Shown here piece after piece: positions 9,741 to 18,218 of a stretch of 64,000 nucleotides of DNA; the first letter of the stretch is position 1, and every line of letters begins with the position of its first letter. Below the pieces are notes generated by a model. That model did not search any database. It was not told the DNA's origin and saw only the letters and a program-made list of their open reading frames with translations. The stretch covers positions 3,669,001 through 3,733,000 of the forward strand of contig NZ_CP027773.1 of assembly GCF_003019815.1 (NCBI RefSeq), read 5' to 3'. The DNA is from Variovorax sp. PMC12 (GTDB lineage: Bacteria > Pseudomonadota > Gammaproteobacteria > Burkholderiales > Burkholderiaceae_C). The translations under genes and the position numbers were made by a program.

Positions 9741-10614
9741 TGCGCAGCATGCCTTCCTGCGCGGCCGAGGCCACGAGGCGGCCGTCGCGCGCATAGAGGC
9801 TGCCGCGGCACAGGCCGCGCGCGCCGCCGGCGCTGGGCGAGTCGAGCACGTACAGCAGCCAGTCGTCCATGCGGAAATCGCGGTGGAACCACATCGCGTG
9901 GTCCAGGCTGGCGGGGCGCACCTGGCCGCTCATGAAGCTCAGGCCGTGCGGCAGCATCGCGGCGCGCAGCAGGCCGTGGTCGGAGGCGTAGGCCAGCAGT
10001 GCGCGGTGGACCATCGGGTCGTCGGGCAGCGGCGCGATGGCGCGCATCCAGATCGCGCTTTGCGCCGAGGCCGGACGCGGCAGCGGCGCCATCAGGTCCT
10101 CGGGGTCGACGCGGCGGTACTCGATGCCGTGCGGCTGGATCGCCTTGCTGCGCCATGGCTCGGGCAGGCGGTCGCCGAGGGCGATGCGCTGGTCGAGCTC
10201 GCTGGCGAGGCCTTCGGGGCCGGCCACGGCGGGCATGTCGAACTGGTGCTCGACGCCCTCGTCCACGGTCTGGAACGAGGCCGACATCTCGAAAATGATG
10301 CGTTCCTGCTGGCGCGCCACCACGTGGCGGGTGGTGAAGCTGCGGCCGTCGCGCACGCGGTCCACGCTGTATTCGATGGGCGCATGCTCGCCCGGCAGCA
10401 GGAAGTAGGCGTGCATGGAATGCACCGGGCGCTCGGCGCCGACCGTGAGGCTGGCGGCCATGAGCGACTGGCCGAGCACCTGGCCGCCGAAGACGGCGGG
10501 GGTGCCGATGTCCTCGCTCCGGGCCCGGAAGCGGTCGCCGCCCAGGGGTTCGAGCTGCATGAGCGCGACGAGTTCGTCGACGAGGCGGGAGGCGGTGGCG
10601 GAGTCGGTGGTCAT
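9706..10614 (-). CDS. tesB: Acyl-CoA thioesterase II, TesB family
   Basis: A 302-residue double-hotdog thioesterase that hydrolyses acyl-CoA to free acid and CoA. The N-terminal hotdog has GTPAVFGGQVLGQS and the line HSMHAYFLLPG; the C-terminal hotdog contains the YASDHGLL segment, whose aspartate corresponds to the catalytic Asp of E. coli TesB. Its length is close to the E. coli enzyme. It lies downstream of the lipoprotein gene on the same strand with 118 bp between them and may have its own promoter. The 3' end overlaps the convergent GntR gene. Confidence 0.92.
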   Translation of the reverse strand: MTTDSATASRLVDELVALMQLEPLGGDRFRARSEDIGTPAVFGGQVLGQSLMAASLTVGAERPVHSMHAYFLLPGEHAPIEYSVDRVRDGRSFTTRHVVARQQERIIFEMSASFQTVDEGVEHQFDMPAVAGPEGLASELDQRIALGDRLPEPWRSKAIQPHGIEYRRVDPEDLMAPLPRPASAQSAIWMRAIAPLPDDPMVHRALLAYASDHGLLRAAMLPHGLSFMSGQVRPASLDHAMWFHRDFRMDDWLLYVLDSPSAGGARGLCRGSLYARDGRLVASAAQEGMLRIRKPWTATTRP

Positions 10615-10732
10615 CGGAAGGGAGAAAGCGGGTCGAGGCTATCGAAGCGGGCTGGAAGCAACCCTCCACCATAGCAAAGCCCGGGCCGGCCAGCTGTCGC
10701 GGGCCGGTCAGCAGCCCCACCGTCAGCTGCTG

Positions 10733-11449
10733 CTACTTGTAGAAGCACATGCCCATGAGGCGGGCGCGGCAGCCGTAGTCCGTGCCGCCCTGCACCACGC
10801 GCACCGGCACGCCGGCCAGCAGCAGCGAACCGTCGTCGGCATACACCAGCGGCGAAGGCGCGGCCTTGCTGAAGGGGGCGCTGAGCGTTTCCTGCTCGAC
10901 GTAGCCCAGGTACTGGCGCCGGGAGAAGTCGACCGTGTCGGCCGACTTGATCGGCACCGCCGCGTAACGCTTGCCGTAGACGGTGCCGAAGTAGCGCAGC
11001 GTGGGGCCGGGGCGGTCGCCGTATTTCGCGTCGGTCCTGGCGAAGCCGGTCTGGATCAGGAAGGCGCGGTCCTCGGGCGTCAGGTCGGCGTCGAAAGCCA
11101 TCAGCACGTACTGGCCCTCGAAGCTCTGGTTGCGCGCCACCTTCAGCTCGCCGAGCAGCGCGGGCGTGACCTTGGCGCGGCCTTCCCAGCGCAGCAACGC
11201 CGCCACCGAAGGATCGCCGTCGAACACGTAGTGGTAGTTCTCGCCGGCAATGGCGACCTTGCGGCCGTCCTTGGCGGCGAAGAAGCTCAGCAGCCGGTCC
11301 TTGCCGTGCACGGGCTCGCCTTCGGGGGTACTGGCGCAGCCGGCCAGCATGAGGCCGATGGCGGCGCAGGACAGCGTCAGGAGGGTGCGACGCGCGGGTG
11401 TCGACAACGAAGGAAAGTGCACGGTTCGTCCGGGGTTCGAGTTCATCAA
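10733..11449 (-). CDS. Predicted lipoprotein of unknown function
   Basis: A 238-residue protein with an N-terminal positive region, a hydrophobic stretch and a lipobox LAGC at about residues 35-38, so it is predicted to be lipid-anchored in the envelope. The mature part (from ASTPEGEPVHGKD) has no domain I recognise. Two cysteines occur near the C-terminus (DYGCRARLMGMCFYK). It lies 27 bp after the flavoprotein gene of the gentisate region, possibly as a read-through gene. Function unknown. Confidence 0.75.
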   Translation of the reverse strand: MMNSNPGRTVHFPSLSTPARRTLLTLSCAAIGLMLAGCASTPEGEPVHGKDRLLSFFAAKDGRKVAIAGENYHYVFDGDPSVAALLRWEGRAKVTPALLGELKVARNQSFEGQYVLMAFDADLTPEDRAFLIQTGFARTDAKYGDRPGPTLRYFGTVYGKRYAAVPIKSADTVDFSRRQYLGYVEQETLSAPFSKAAPSPLVYADDGSLLLAGVPVRVVQGGTDYGCRARLMGMCFYK

Positions 11450-11476
11450 GCCCCGGACTCTAGCGCGCCGCCGCGA

Positions 11477-12829
11477 TCAGCGGTCGAGGTCGACGCCGTC
11501 GGCGAGCAGCTTTTGCTGCAGCGCGGGAACGTCCACCTTCGCGAAGCTGCCGCCGCCCAGCGAGGCCGCAGCGGTGCCCGCCGCCTGCCCCATGACGAAG
11601 CAGCCCCCGCTCGCGCGCGCGGCCGACTGGCCTTCGTGCGTCATCGATGCGCAGCGGCCGGCCACCAGCAGGTTGTCGACCGCCTGCGGCACCAGCATGC
11701 GCCACGGCAGGTGGTTGTAGGCGTTGTCTTCGTCGCGCGGGAAGGCCCACTCGATGCGGCCGTCGGCGTGCATTTCCATCGGCCAGGCATTCAGGCCGAT
11801 GTTGTCGTCGAACTTGGCCGAAGAAAGGATGTCCTCGCGCCCGAGCGCATAGAGGCCCTGGATGCGCCGCGTCTCGCGGATGCCGACCTGCGGCGCGATC
11901 TCCACGATGGCCGACTGCGCGAAGCCCGGCACCTCGGCCTTCAGGAACCTGAAGTACTCGCTGATCTGGCGGCGGCCTTCGAGTTCGCCTTCGGTCAGCT
12001 CGCGCGCGTCCACGCCGTTCATCGCGCGGCCCTGGGCGTTGCGGATCTGCGTGACGTTGGCGCGCCATTCGCGCGGGTCCTTGTTGGGCCGCAGGATGGC
12101 GCCTTCGCGCGGGAACTTGTAGACACCCGGCTTCTGCTGCTCGGCGCGCGCCATGAAATCGTTGATGGCCTTGAACTCGCCCACCGCCTCCAGCGCGGCC
12201 GGCGCGTCGACCTGGCCGATGCGGAACATGGTGGTCGGGAACAGCCCGCTGCCGTGGCCGTCGCCCACCTCGAAAGGCACGCCCGCGAAGGCGGCCACGT
12301 CGGCGTCCCCGCTGGCGTCGATGAAGGCGTTGGCGCGGATGGCCTGGCGGCCCGACTTGGTCTCGACCACCAGCGCCGCGATGCGGCTGCCGTCGCGGAT
12401 CACCGCGGCCGCATACGCATGGAACAGCAGCTTCACGCCGGCCGCTTCGAGCAGCTGGTCGGCGGCCAGTTTGTAGGCCGAGGTGTCGTAAGAGCGCACG
12501 CAGATGCGCCCGCCCATGCCGTTCTGCGGCTGGTTCATGCCGTTGAGCCCGGCGATGCGCTCGATCAGCTCGTCGACCACGCCGCGCACCAGCTGGGTCA
12601 TCTCGCCCTTGCGCTTGCCGTACAGGCCCGCGAAGTTGGTGACGCCGCCGGCCGTGCCCATGCCGCCGAGGAAGCCGTAGCGCTCCACCAGCAGCGTGCT
12701 GGCGCCGTGGCGCGCCGCGCTCACGGCGGCGGCGATGCCGGCGGGGCCGCCGCCGACCACCACCACGTCGTATTCGCCGAAGACCGGCAGCTCGCGCGCC
12801 GGTTCGTGCAAGGTCTGGACTGTCGTCAT
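11477..12829 (-). CDS. FAD-dependent oxidoreductase (FAD_oxidored type)
   Basis: A 450-residue flavoprotein starting at the ATG at 12829, which overlaps the stop of the upstream Bug gene by one base (TGATG). Residues 20-40 give the FAD fold VVVVGGGPAGIAAA and an acidic V-E-R; the GFLGGMGTAGGVTNF block and the later DASGDADVAAFAG match the FAD_oxidored family found in many catabolic clusters. C-terminal GQAAGTAAA completes the flavin site. It is soluble with no signal peptide. Its tight coupling to a binding protein suggests it acts on the imported compound. The reaction is unknown. Confidence 0.85.
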   Translation of the reverse strand: MTTVQTLHEPARELPVFGEYDVVVVGGGPAGIAAAVSAARHGASTLLVERYGFLGGMGTAGGVTNFAGLYGKRKGEMTQLVRGVVDELIERIAGLNGMNQPQNGMGGRICVRSYDTSAYKLAADQLLEAAGVKLLFHAYAAAVIRDGSRIAALVVETKSGRQAIRANAFIDASGDADVAAFAGVPFEVGDGHGSGLFPTTMFRIGQVDAPAALEAVGEFKAINDFMARAEQQKPGVYKFPREGAILRPNKDPREWRANVTQIRNAQGRAMNGVDARELTEGELEGRRQISEYFRFLKAEVPGFAQSAIVEIAPQVGIRETRRIQGLYALGREDILSSAKFDDNIGLNAWPMEMHADGRIEWAFPRDEDNAYNHLPWRMLVPQAVDNLLVAGRCASMTHEGQSAARASGGCFVMGQAAGTAAASLGGGSFAKVDVPALQQKLLADGVDLDR

Positions 12830-13806
12830 CACTGGAGCTTGATGCCGCGTGCGGAAATGATCTTCGTCATGATGGCCGCCTCTTCGTTCACGCGCGTGCG
12901 CATGCCGTCCGGCGAGGTGCCCACGGCCTGCCAGCCTTGCTCGAAGAGCTTGCGGCGCACGTCCGGGTCCTTCATGACCACTTCGAGTTCGCGGCTGATG
13001 CGCGCCTGCGCCGCCTTCGACAGGTTGGCTGGGCCCAGCAGCGCCACCCAGACTTCGAGGTTGAAGTCCTTCACGCCGGCCTCCGACAGCGGCGGGATCT
13101 CGGGCACCAGCGCGCTGCGTCCGCCCGTGAGGCCGATGGCTTTGAGCTTGCCGGCCTTGATCTGCGGCATGGCCACGCCCGGCGGGATCAGGCCCATCTG
13201 CACCTGGTCGCCCAGCATGGCGGTGATGACCTGCGGGTTGCCCTGGTAGGGCACGTGCTCGGGCTTGAAGCCGGGCACGCGGGTCTTGAGCAGCTCCATG
13301 CCCAGGTGGCCGACAGAGCCGATGCCCACCGAGCCGTAGTTCCACTTGTCGCCGGCCTTGCGGCCCGCGTCGAAGAAGGCGGCGCCCGAGGGCAGGTTGT
13401 TCTGCGCCACCAGCACCAGCGGCGCGGTCGCGATCAGCGACAGGTAGGTGAAGTCCTTGACCGGGTCGTACGGCAGCTTGGCGTACAGCATCTTCGACGA
13501 CGTGAGGTTGCCGTTGATGACGATGCCCAGCGTGTGGTCGTCGGTGGCCTTGGCCACTTGGTCGGCCGCGATGTTGCCCGATGCGCCCGCCTTGTTGTCC
13601 ACCACGATCGGCTGGCCCAGCGCCTTGGACAGCGGCTCGGCGATGGTGCGCGCGGCGATGTCGGGCGTGGAGCCGCCGGGGAAGCCCACGAGCAGGCGGA
13701 TCGGCTTGTTCGGCCAGGCGGCGTTCTGCGCGCCGGCGGTCATCGGCAGCGCGGCGGCGGCGGCCAGGCCGCAGGCAATCAGGAGGGCTCTCTTGGTGAC
13801 GGACAT
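12829..13806 (-). CDS. Bug/TctC family tripartite-transporter substrate-binding protein
   Basis: About 325 residues from the ATG at 13806 (MSVTKRALLI) with a signal peptide cleaved near AGAQN. The mature start WPNKPIRLLVGFPGGSTPD is the hallmark of Bug proteins, which present carboxylates, amides or aromatics to TctAB-type permeases. An earlier ATG at 13839 would put phenylalanine-rich residues ahead of the signal and is less likely. No tctAB genes adjoin it; the nearest in the window are at 46265-48278. Organic-acid binding linked to gentisate metabolism is inferred. Confidence 0.9.
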   Translation of the reverse strand: MSVTKRALLIACGLAAAAALPMTAGAQNAAWPNKPIRLLVGFPGGSTPDIAARTIAEPLSKALGQPIVVDNKAGASGNIAADQVAKATDDHTLGIVINGNLTSSKMLYAKLPYDPVKDFTYLSLIATAPLVLVAQNNLPSGAAFFDAGRKAGDKWNYGSVGIGSVGHLGMELLKTRVPGFKPEHVPYQGNPQVITAMLGDQVQMGLIPPGVAMPQIKAGKLKAIGLTGGRSALVPEIPPLSEAGVKDFNLEVWVALLGPANLSKAAQARISRELEVVMKDPDVRRKLFEQGWQAVGTSPDGMRTRVNEEAAIMTKIISARGIKLQ

Positions 13807-13890
13807 GGAGAAAAGTGTGAAAAAGTTAGCAAAAAGCAAAGAGGGCCAGCTTAACTGCCGAGCGAAGCGCTGGGCAAGGCGCGGGCCGCG

Positions 13891-14877
13891 CTAATCGAGG
13901 CTGATGTTGCCCCTGCGCACCAGCTCGCCATACACCTTCGACTTGGCCTCGGCGTTGCGCTCGATTTCCTCGGGCGACCAGGCCAGCGGCTCGAAGGCGA
14001 AGGTGTCGAAGCGGGCACGGATCTCGGGGTCGGCGATGACCTTGGCCACGTCGGCGTTGATCTTCGCCTTCACGGCCGCCGGCACGCCCTTTGGCGCGAG
14101 CAGCGACACGAAGGAATTGACCTCCAGCGAGGCCGGGCCGCCGGCCTCGGCCATGGTCGGCACGTCGGGCATCTGCGGAATGCGCCGTGGCGCCGCGACG
14201 GCCAGGTAGCGCAGCTTGCCGGCCTTGTAGATGCCCTGGCTCGACGGAATGCTCGCGAAGGCCCACGGCACTTCGCCGGTGCCCACGTTGGAATACAGCT
14301 GCGACACCTCGCGGTACGGCGCGTGGCGCATGCGGATGCCGGTGAGCGCCTCGAGCTGCTGCGCGCCCAGGTGGCCCGGGCTGCCGACGCCCCACGAGCC
14401 ATAGACGATGGCGTCCGGCTCGGCCTTGGCGGCGGCGATCAGGTCGCCCATGTTCTTCCACTTCGGGTCGGTGCCCACCGCCACGAAGAAAGGCGTGCGA
14501 AACAGCGAGGCCACCGGGTCGAAGTGCTGCAGCGTCACGAAGTTCTTCGACTTGTACAGGTGCGGCAGCGCGGCGATGTGCTCGCTGTCGAGCTGCAGCA
14601 GCGTGTAGCCGTCGGGCGCGGCGCGGCGGGCCTGGTCGATGGCGATGAAGCCGCCGCCGCCGGGCTTGTTGTCGATCAGCACGCGCTGGTTCCACAGGCG
14701 CGAGAGCTTGTCGGACACCAGGCGCAGCACCGCGTCGGGGCCGCTGCCGGCCGCGAAGGGCGTGACCAGCGTCACGGGTTTGTTCGGAAAATCGCCGGCC
14801 TGCGCCAGCGCGGCGGTGGTGGCGGTGGCGCCGGTCACGGCAAGGATGCCGGTCAGCAGTGCGCGCGGGAAGTTCAT
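13891..14877 (-). CDS. Bug/TctC family tripartite-transporter substrate-binding protein
   Basis: A 328-residue Bug protein from the ATG at 14877. The signal peptide ends near ALAQAG, and the mature protein starts FPNKPVTLVTPFAAGSGPD, the Bug signature. It is different enough from the neighbouring Bug gene to have another ligand. It lies 53 bp after the monooxygenase gene in the leftward gentisate operon, so an aromatic acid such as 3-hydroxybenzoate or gentisate is a reasonable guess for the ligand. That is inference only. The open frame continues far upstream, but the signal peptide fixes the start. Confidence 0.9.
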   Translation of the reverse strand: MNFPRALLTGILAVTGATATTAALAQAGDFPNKPVTLVTPFAAGSGPDAVLRLVSDKLSRLWNQRVLIDNKPGGGGFIAIDQARRAAPDGYTLLQLDSEHIAALPHLYKSKNFVTLQHFDPVASLFRTPFFVAVGTDPKWKNMGDLIAAAKAEPDAIVYGSWGVGSPGHLGAQQLEALTGIRMRHAPYREVSQLYSNVGTGEVPWAFASIPSSQGIYKAGKLRYLAVAAPRRIPQMPDVPTMAEAGGPASLEVNSFVSLLAPKGVPAAVKAKINADVAKVIADPEIRARFDTFAFEPLAWSPEEIERNAEAKSKVYGELVRRGNISLD

Positions 14878-14930
14878 GCTTTGTCTCCTGGGCCTCTGGC
14901 CTCGAATAGTGATGATGAAGGGAACAGGTT

Positions 14931-16154
14931 TCAGCGCGGCGAAAGCGCCCGGGGCGCGTCGTCCAGGCAGTGCTCGGGCCGCCATGCATAGAGCCACTCG
15001 ACCGCATCGTAGAAGCGTTCGGGCGTGCGGCCGGTCCAGAGGCTGTTGCGCACCAGCCGCTCCACGCCCTTGGCGTGATAGATGCGGCCCATCTCGCGCA
15101 CCGACAGCACCACGCGCGCGGTGCGGGCGACGCGCGCGGCCTCGTACAGCTTGAACGCGGCGGCCATGTCGAAATCGCAGGCTTTCACGGCCTCGCCCAG
15201 CGTCACCGCGTCTTCGAGCGCCATGCAGGCGCCCTGCGCGAGGTACTGCATCATGGGGTGCGCCGCGTCGCCCAGCAGCGTGGCCGGGCCGTCGCTCCAG
15301 CGCTCGACCGGGTCGCGGTCGGCGGTGCTCCAGCGGCGCCACGAGGTCGGGCGGTCGAGCAGCTGGCGCGGGCGCGCGTGCACGCCCTCGAAGTACGACA
15401 GCACTTCCTCCTTGCTGCCGTCGGTCACGCCCCACTGTTCCTGCTCGCGGCTGTGGAAGGTGACGACCAGGTTGTATTGCTCGCCGTGGCGCAGCGGGTA
15501 GTGCACCAGGTGGCAGTCGGGGCCGGCCCACACCACCGGCGCGTTCCAGCACAGGTCGGCCGGCATGTCGGCGGCCGGCACCACCGCGCGGTAGACCACG
15601 TGGCCAGACACGCGCGGCGCGTCGCCGATGAGCCTGGCGCGCACCACCGACTTCACGCCGTCGCAGCCGACGATGGCGTCGGCCTTGAAGCGGCGGCCGT
15701 CGGTGGTGACGGCGGCCACGCCCTGGGCGCCGATGTCGAGCGCCTCGACCTGCGCCGAGGTGTGGAAGCGGATCAGCGGATGCTGCTTCACCGCCTCGTG
15801 GATGGCGCCGTGCAGGTCGGCGCGGTGGCTCACCGCATACGGGTTCCGGAAGCGCGCGCGGAAGGCTTCGCCCACCGGCACCGAGGCCACTTCGCCGCAA
15901 TCGACGGCGTCCATCATCACCAGCCGGTCGGTGAACACCGAGCCGCGGCGCACCGCCTCGCCCACGCCCAGCGCGTCGAGCGCGGCGAAGGCGTTGGGGC
16001 CGAGCTGCAGGCCGGCGCCGATCTCGCCGATGGCGGCGCTCTGCTCCAGCAGGTCGATGGACACGCCAAGGCGCGCCAGCGCCAGCGCCGCGGCCATGCC
16101 GCCGATGCCGCCGCCGACCAGCAGCACGGAGGGGGGGTTCTTCGAAAGGGTCAT
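14931..16154 (-). CDS. FAD-dependent aromatic monooxygenase, 3-hydroxybenzoate 6-hydroxylase/salicylate hydroxylase type
   Basis: A 407-residue class A flavoprotein monooxygenase. It has GGGIGGMAAALALARLG (FAD), the DG motif IVGCDGVKS that contacts FAD and NAD(P)H, and the GD motif GDAAHPMMQYLAQGACMALED. Such enzymes hydroxylate phenolic acids using NADH and O2. Because gentisate dioxygenase and fumarylpyruvate hydrolase are the next genes upstream in the operon, conversion of 3-hydroxybenzoate (or salicylate by 5-hydroxylation) to gentisate is the likely reaction. It starts 30 bp after the hydrolase stop. Family sure; substrate inferred from context. Confidence 0.87.
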   Translation of the reverse strand: MTLSKNPPSVLLVGGGIGGMAAALALARLGVSIDLLEQSAAIGEIGAGLQLGPNAFAALDALGVGEAVRRGSVFTDRLVMMDAVDCGEVASVPVGEAFRARFRNPYAVSHRADLHGAIHEAVKQHPLIRFHTSAQVEALDIGAQGVAAVTTDGRRFKADAIVGCDGVKSVVRARLIGDAPRVSGHVVYRAVVPAADMPADLCWNAPVVWAGPDCHLVHYPLRHGEQYNLVVTFHSREQEQWGVTDGSKEEVLSYFEGVHARPRQLLDRPTSWRRWSTADRDPVERWSDGPATLLGDAAHPMMQYLAQGACMALEDAVTLGEAVKACDFDMAAAFKLYEAARVARTARVVLSVREMGRIYHAKGVERLVRNSLWTGRTPERFYDAVEWLYAWRPEHCLDDAPRALSPR

Positions 16155-16184
16155 GGCGCGTGCCTGTGCGATCGGGAGAAAGAC

Positions 16185-16889
16185 TCAGTCGATACGGACC
16201 GTGAGAGACGGCAGGCGCTCGATGCTCACCTTGATGGTCTGCCCGGCCTTCACCGCGCCCACGCCTTCGGGCGTGCCGGTGAAGATCAGGTCGCCGGGCT
16301 GCAGCGTGAAGAGCGTCGACAGGTTGGCGATGACCTCGTTCACCGACCAGATCAGGTGCGTGATGTCGCTGTTCTGGCGCACCTGGCCGTCGACTTCGAG
16401 GGTGATGGCGCCGGCGTTGATCTCGCCCACGTCGGCCAGCGTGCGCAGCGGCGCGATGGGCGCGGAGAAGTCGAACGCCTTGCCGATTTCCCAGGGGCGG
16501 CCCTGCTCGCGCATCTTCATCTGCAGGTCGCGGCGGGTCATGTCCAGGCCCACGGCATAGCTGTGGATGTGGCTGGCGGCGTCTTCGACCTTGATGTCCT
16601 TGCCGCCCTTGCCGATGGCCACGACCAGTTCGGCTTCGTAGTGGTAGTTGCTGGTGAGCGGCGGGTACGGAATGCTGCCGGTCGCGCCCGCGGCCACGGG
16701 CACCACCGAGGCGTCGTCATTCGGCTTGCAGAAGAAGAACGGCGGTTCGCGGTCGGGGTCGAAGCCCATCTCGCGCGCATGGGCCGCGTAGTTGCGGCCG
16801 ACGCAGTACACGCGGCGCACGGGGAACAGCTTGTCGGAATCCACGATGGGCAGGCCGACGACGGAAGGAGGCGTGAAAACGAAGGACAT
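16185..16889 (-). CDS. nagK: Fumarylpyruvate hydrolase (FAH family)
   Basis: A 234-residue protein of the fumarylacetoacetate hydrolase family, starting at the ATG at 16889. It has the CVGRNYAAHAREMG motif, a Glu-containing metal site in HYEAELVVAIG, the GLDMTRRDLQ segment and GDLIFTGTPEGVGAV near the end. These residues bind Mg or Mn. In gentisate pathways this family splits fumarylpyruvate to fumarate and pyruvate. Its position between gentisate dioxygenase and the monooxygenase supports that role. Specificity for fumarylpyruvate rather than another 2,4-diketoacid is inferred from neighbours. Confidence 0.88.
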   Translation of the reverse strand: MSFVFTPPSVVGLPIVDSDKLFPVRRVYCVGRNYAAHAREMGFDPDREPPFFFCKPNDDASVVPVAAGATGSIPYPPLTSNYHYEAELVVAIGKGGKDIKVEDAASHIHSYAVGLDMTRRDLQMKMREQGRPWEIGKAFDFSAPIAPLRTLADVGEINAGAITLEVDGQVRQNSDITHLIWSVNEVIANLSTLFTLQPGDLIFTGTPEGVGAVKAGQTIKVSIERLPSLTVRID

Positions 16890-16945
16890 GGGGGGTTCCT
16901 GCCGCACTGGGCGGCACACGGTCAACAAAACAAAAGAAGAAATTC

Positions 16946-17034
16946 GGCCGGCGCCGGGCCGCCCCAAGGCGGCCGAGCCTCCCCCTCGGGGGGTGGCGAA
17001 TTACACGAAGCGAAGCGCAGTGAAAAGCCGGGGG
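16946..17034 (-). repeat. Dispersed GC-rich intergenic repeat, copy C (variant)
   Basis: Lies between the gentisate dioxygenase stop and the hydrolase gene. Read leftward it holds TTCGCTTCGTGTAATTCGCC, then a CCCCCCGAGGGGG palindrome and a CGGCCGCC-TTGG-GGCGGCC hairpin. The order (cttcgtgt, C-run/G-run hairpin, CGGCC block) matches copies at 48284-48373 and 53327-53417, so it looks like a divergent member of one family. Confidence 0.6.
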
Positions 17035-17035
17035 G

Positions 17036-18097
17036 TCAACATCCTTCGAGGAAGGCTTCGCGCAGGATGCCCATGGCCTGCTGCACGGGGCGGTCCGAGA
17101 AGCTGAAGAGCACGGCGTCTTCGCTCGGCGACGACAGCTTCAGCGGCGCCCACGAAGGCACCACGAAGGTGTCGCGCGGGCCGAACGTGAAGCGCTGGCC
17201 GGCGATCTCGGCCGTGCCGTGGCCTTCGACCACGCTGTACACCGCGCCGTCCGTGGCGCGGTGGGTCTTGCCCGCGAAGCCCTTGGGGCAAAGCTGCAGG
17301 TTGGTCGAGATGGTCGGCATCGGCGAGCCGCCCGTCAGCGGGTTGACGTAGCGCAGCTTGTGGCCCAGCCACGCGTCGGGCGCTTCCTGCTTCTGCAACA
17401 TGGCCAGTGCCTCGCGGCTGCGCGCATAGGGGTAGTTGAAGATCGGCGAGGTGGCCGACACATGGTCGTGGCGCACCGGCACCATGTTGTGGCCGAAGCG
17501 CGCGAGGCTGTTGCCTTCCGCGCGCGAGACGTGCTGCACCTTGGAATCGTCGTTCTCGGCGAAGCCCGCGTCGAAGAAGCGCAGCATCGGAATGTCGAGC
17601 CCGTCGAGCCACACCACCGGCTCCACGCTGCCGCCGATGCCCTCGTTGCCGTGGTCGTGCCAGGCCCACGACGGCGTGATGATGAAGTCGCCGGGGTACA
17701 TGGTGGTGCGCTCGCCGCCCACCGTGGTGTAGGCGCCCTTGCCGTCGACGATGAAGCGCAGCGCCGACTGCACATGGCGGTGCGAAGGCGCCACCTCGCC
17801 CGGCATGATGAGCTGCAGGCCGGCATACAGCGACTGCGTGATCGACGAGTTGCCGGGCAGCGCCGGGTTCTCGAGCACCAGCACGCGGCGCACGGCCTCT
17901 TCGGCGGTGATGAGGTCGGCCGACTCCATCAGCAGCGGGCGGATCTCGTCGTAGCGCCACAGCGCGGGCACGCAGGGCGTCTGCGGTTCGCGCGGCACGA
18001 GCGCGTGCAGCGACTCCCACAGCGGCGTGAGATGCAGCGGGCCGATGCGGGCGTAGTAGTCGCGGCGCTCTGCCGCGTTGGAGGGAACGGGTTTCAT
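17036..18097 (-). CDS. nagI: Gentisate 1,2-dioxygenase
   Basis: A 353-residue bicupin, the normal size. It cleaves gentisate (2,5-dihydroxybenzoate) to maleylpyruvate with Fe(II) and O2. The N-terminal cupin carries the metal motif HRHVQSALRFIVDG (about residues 115-130) and the later histidine in WAWHDHGNEG; the second cupin around GTAEIAGQRFTFGPRD is degenerate, as in the family. It is the first gene of the leftward operon, 121 bp from the divergent LysR gene. A 146-bp gap filled with a repeat separates it from the next gene. Confidence 0.93.
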   Translation of the reverse strand: MKPVPSNAAERRDYYARIGPLHLTPLWESLHALVPREPQTPCVPALWRYDEIRPLLMESADLITAEEAVRRVLVLENPALPGNSSITQSLYAGLQLIMPGEVAPSHRHVQSALRFIVDGKGAYTTVGGERTTMYPGDFIITPSWAWHDHGNEGIGGSVEPVVWLDGLDIPMLRFFDAGFAENDDSKVQHVSRAEGNSLARFGHNMVPVRHDHVSATSPIFNYPYARSREALAMLQKQEAPDAWLGHKLRYVNPLTGGSPMPTISTNLQLCPKGFAGKTHRATDGAVYSVVEGHGTAEIAGQRFTFGPRDTFVVPSWAPLKLSSPSEDAVLFSFSDRPVQQAMGILREAFLEGC

Positions 18098-18170
18098 GGG
18101 CGTGGTTGTCTCCGTGGCCGGGCATTGTTGAGCCGCACCACTATTTCCTCAAGCCCGGCAGCTAATACAC

Positions 18171-18185
18171 GGAATCCGGAATTTC
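18171..18185. promoter_or_regulatory. Imperfect palindrome in the gentisate/LysR divergent region
   Basis: GGAATCCGGAATTTC is a 15-bp imperfect palindrome, 34 bp before the LysR ATG and about 75 bp from the dioxygenase start. Its placement suits LysR autoregulation. It is weak evidence, since the classical T-N11-A form is not clear. Confidence 0.25.
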
Positions 18186-18218
18186 GATAATGGTGCCTTT
18201 CGCTCCAGGGAAACACCC

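Noticed and set aside
10415..13249. 944-codon open frame on the + strand
   Set aside because: Antisense to the lipoprotein, flavoprotein and Bug genes; composition typical of reverse-frame artefacts.
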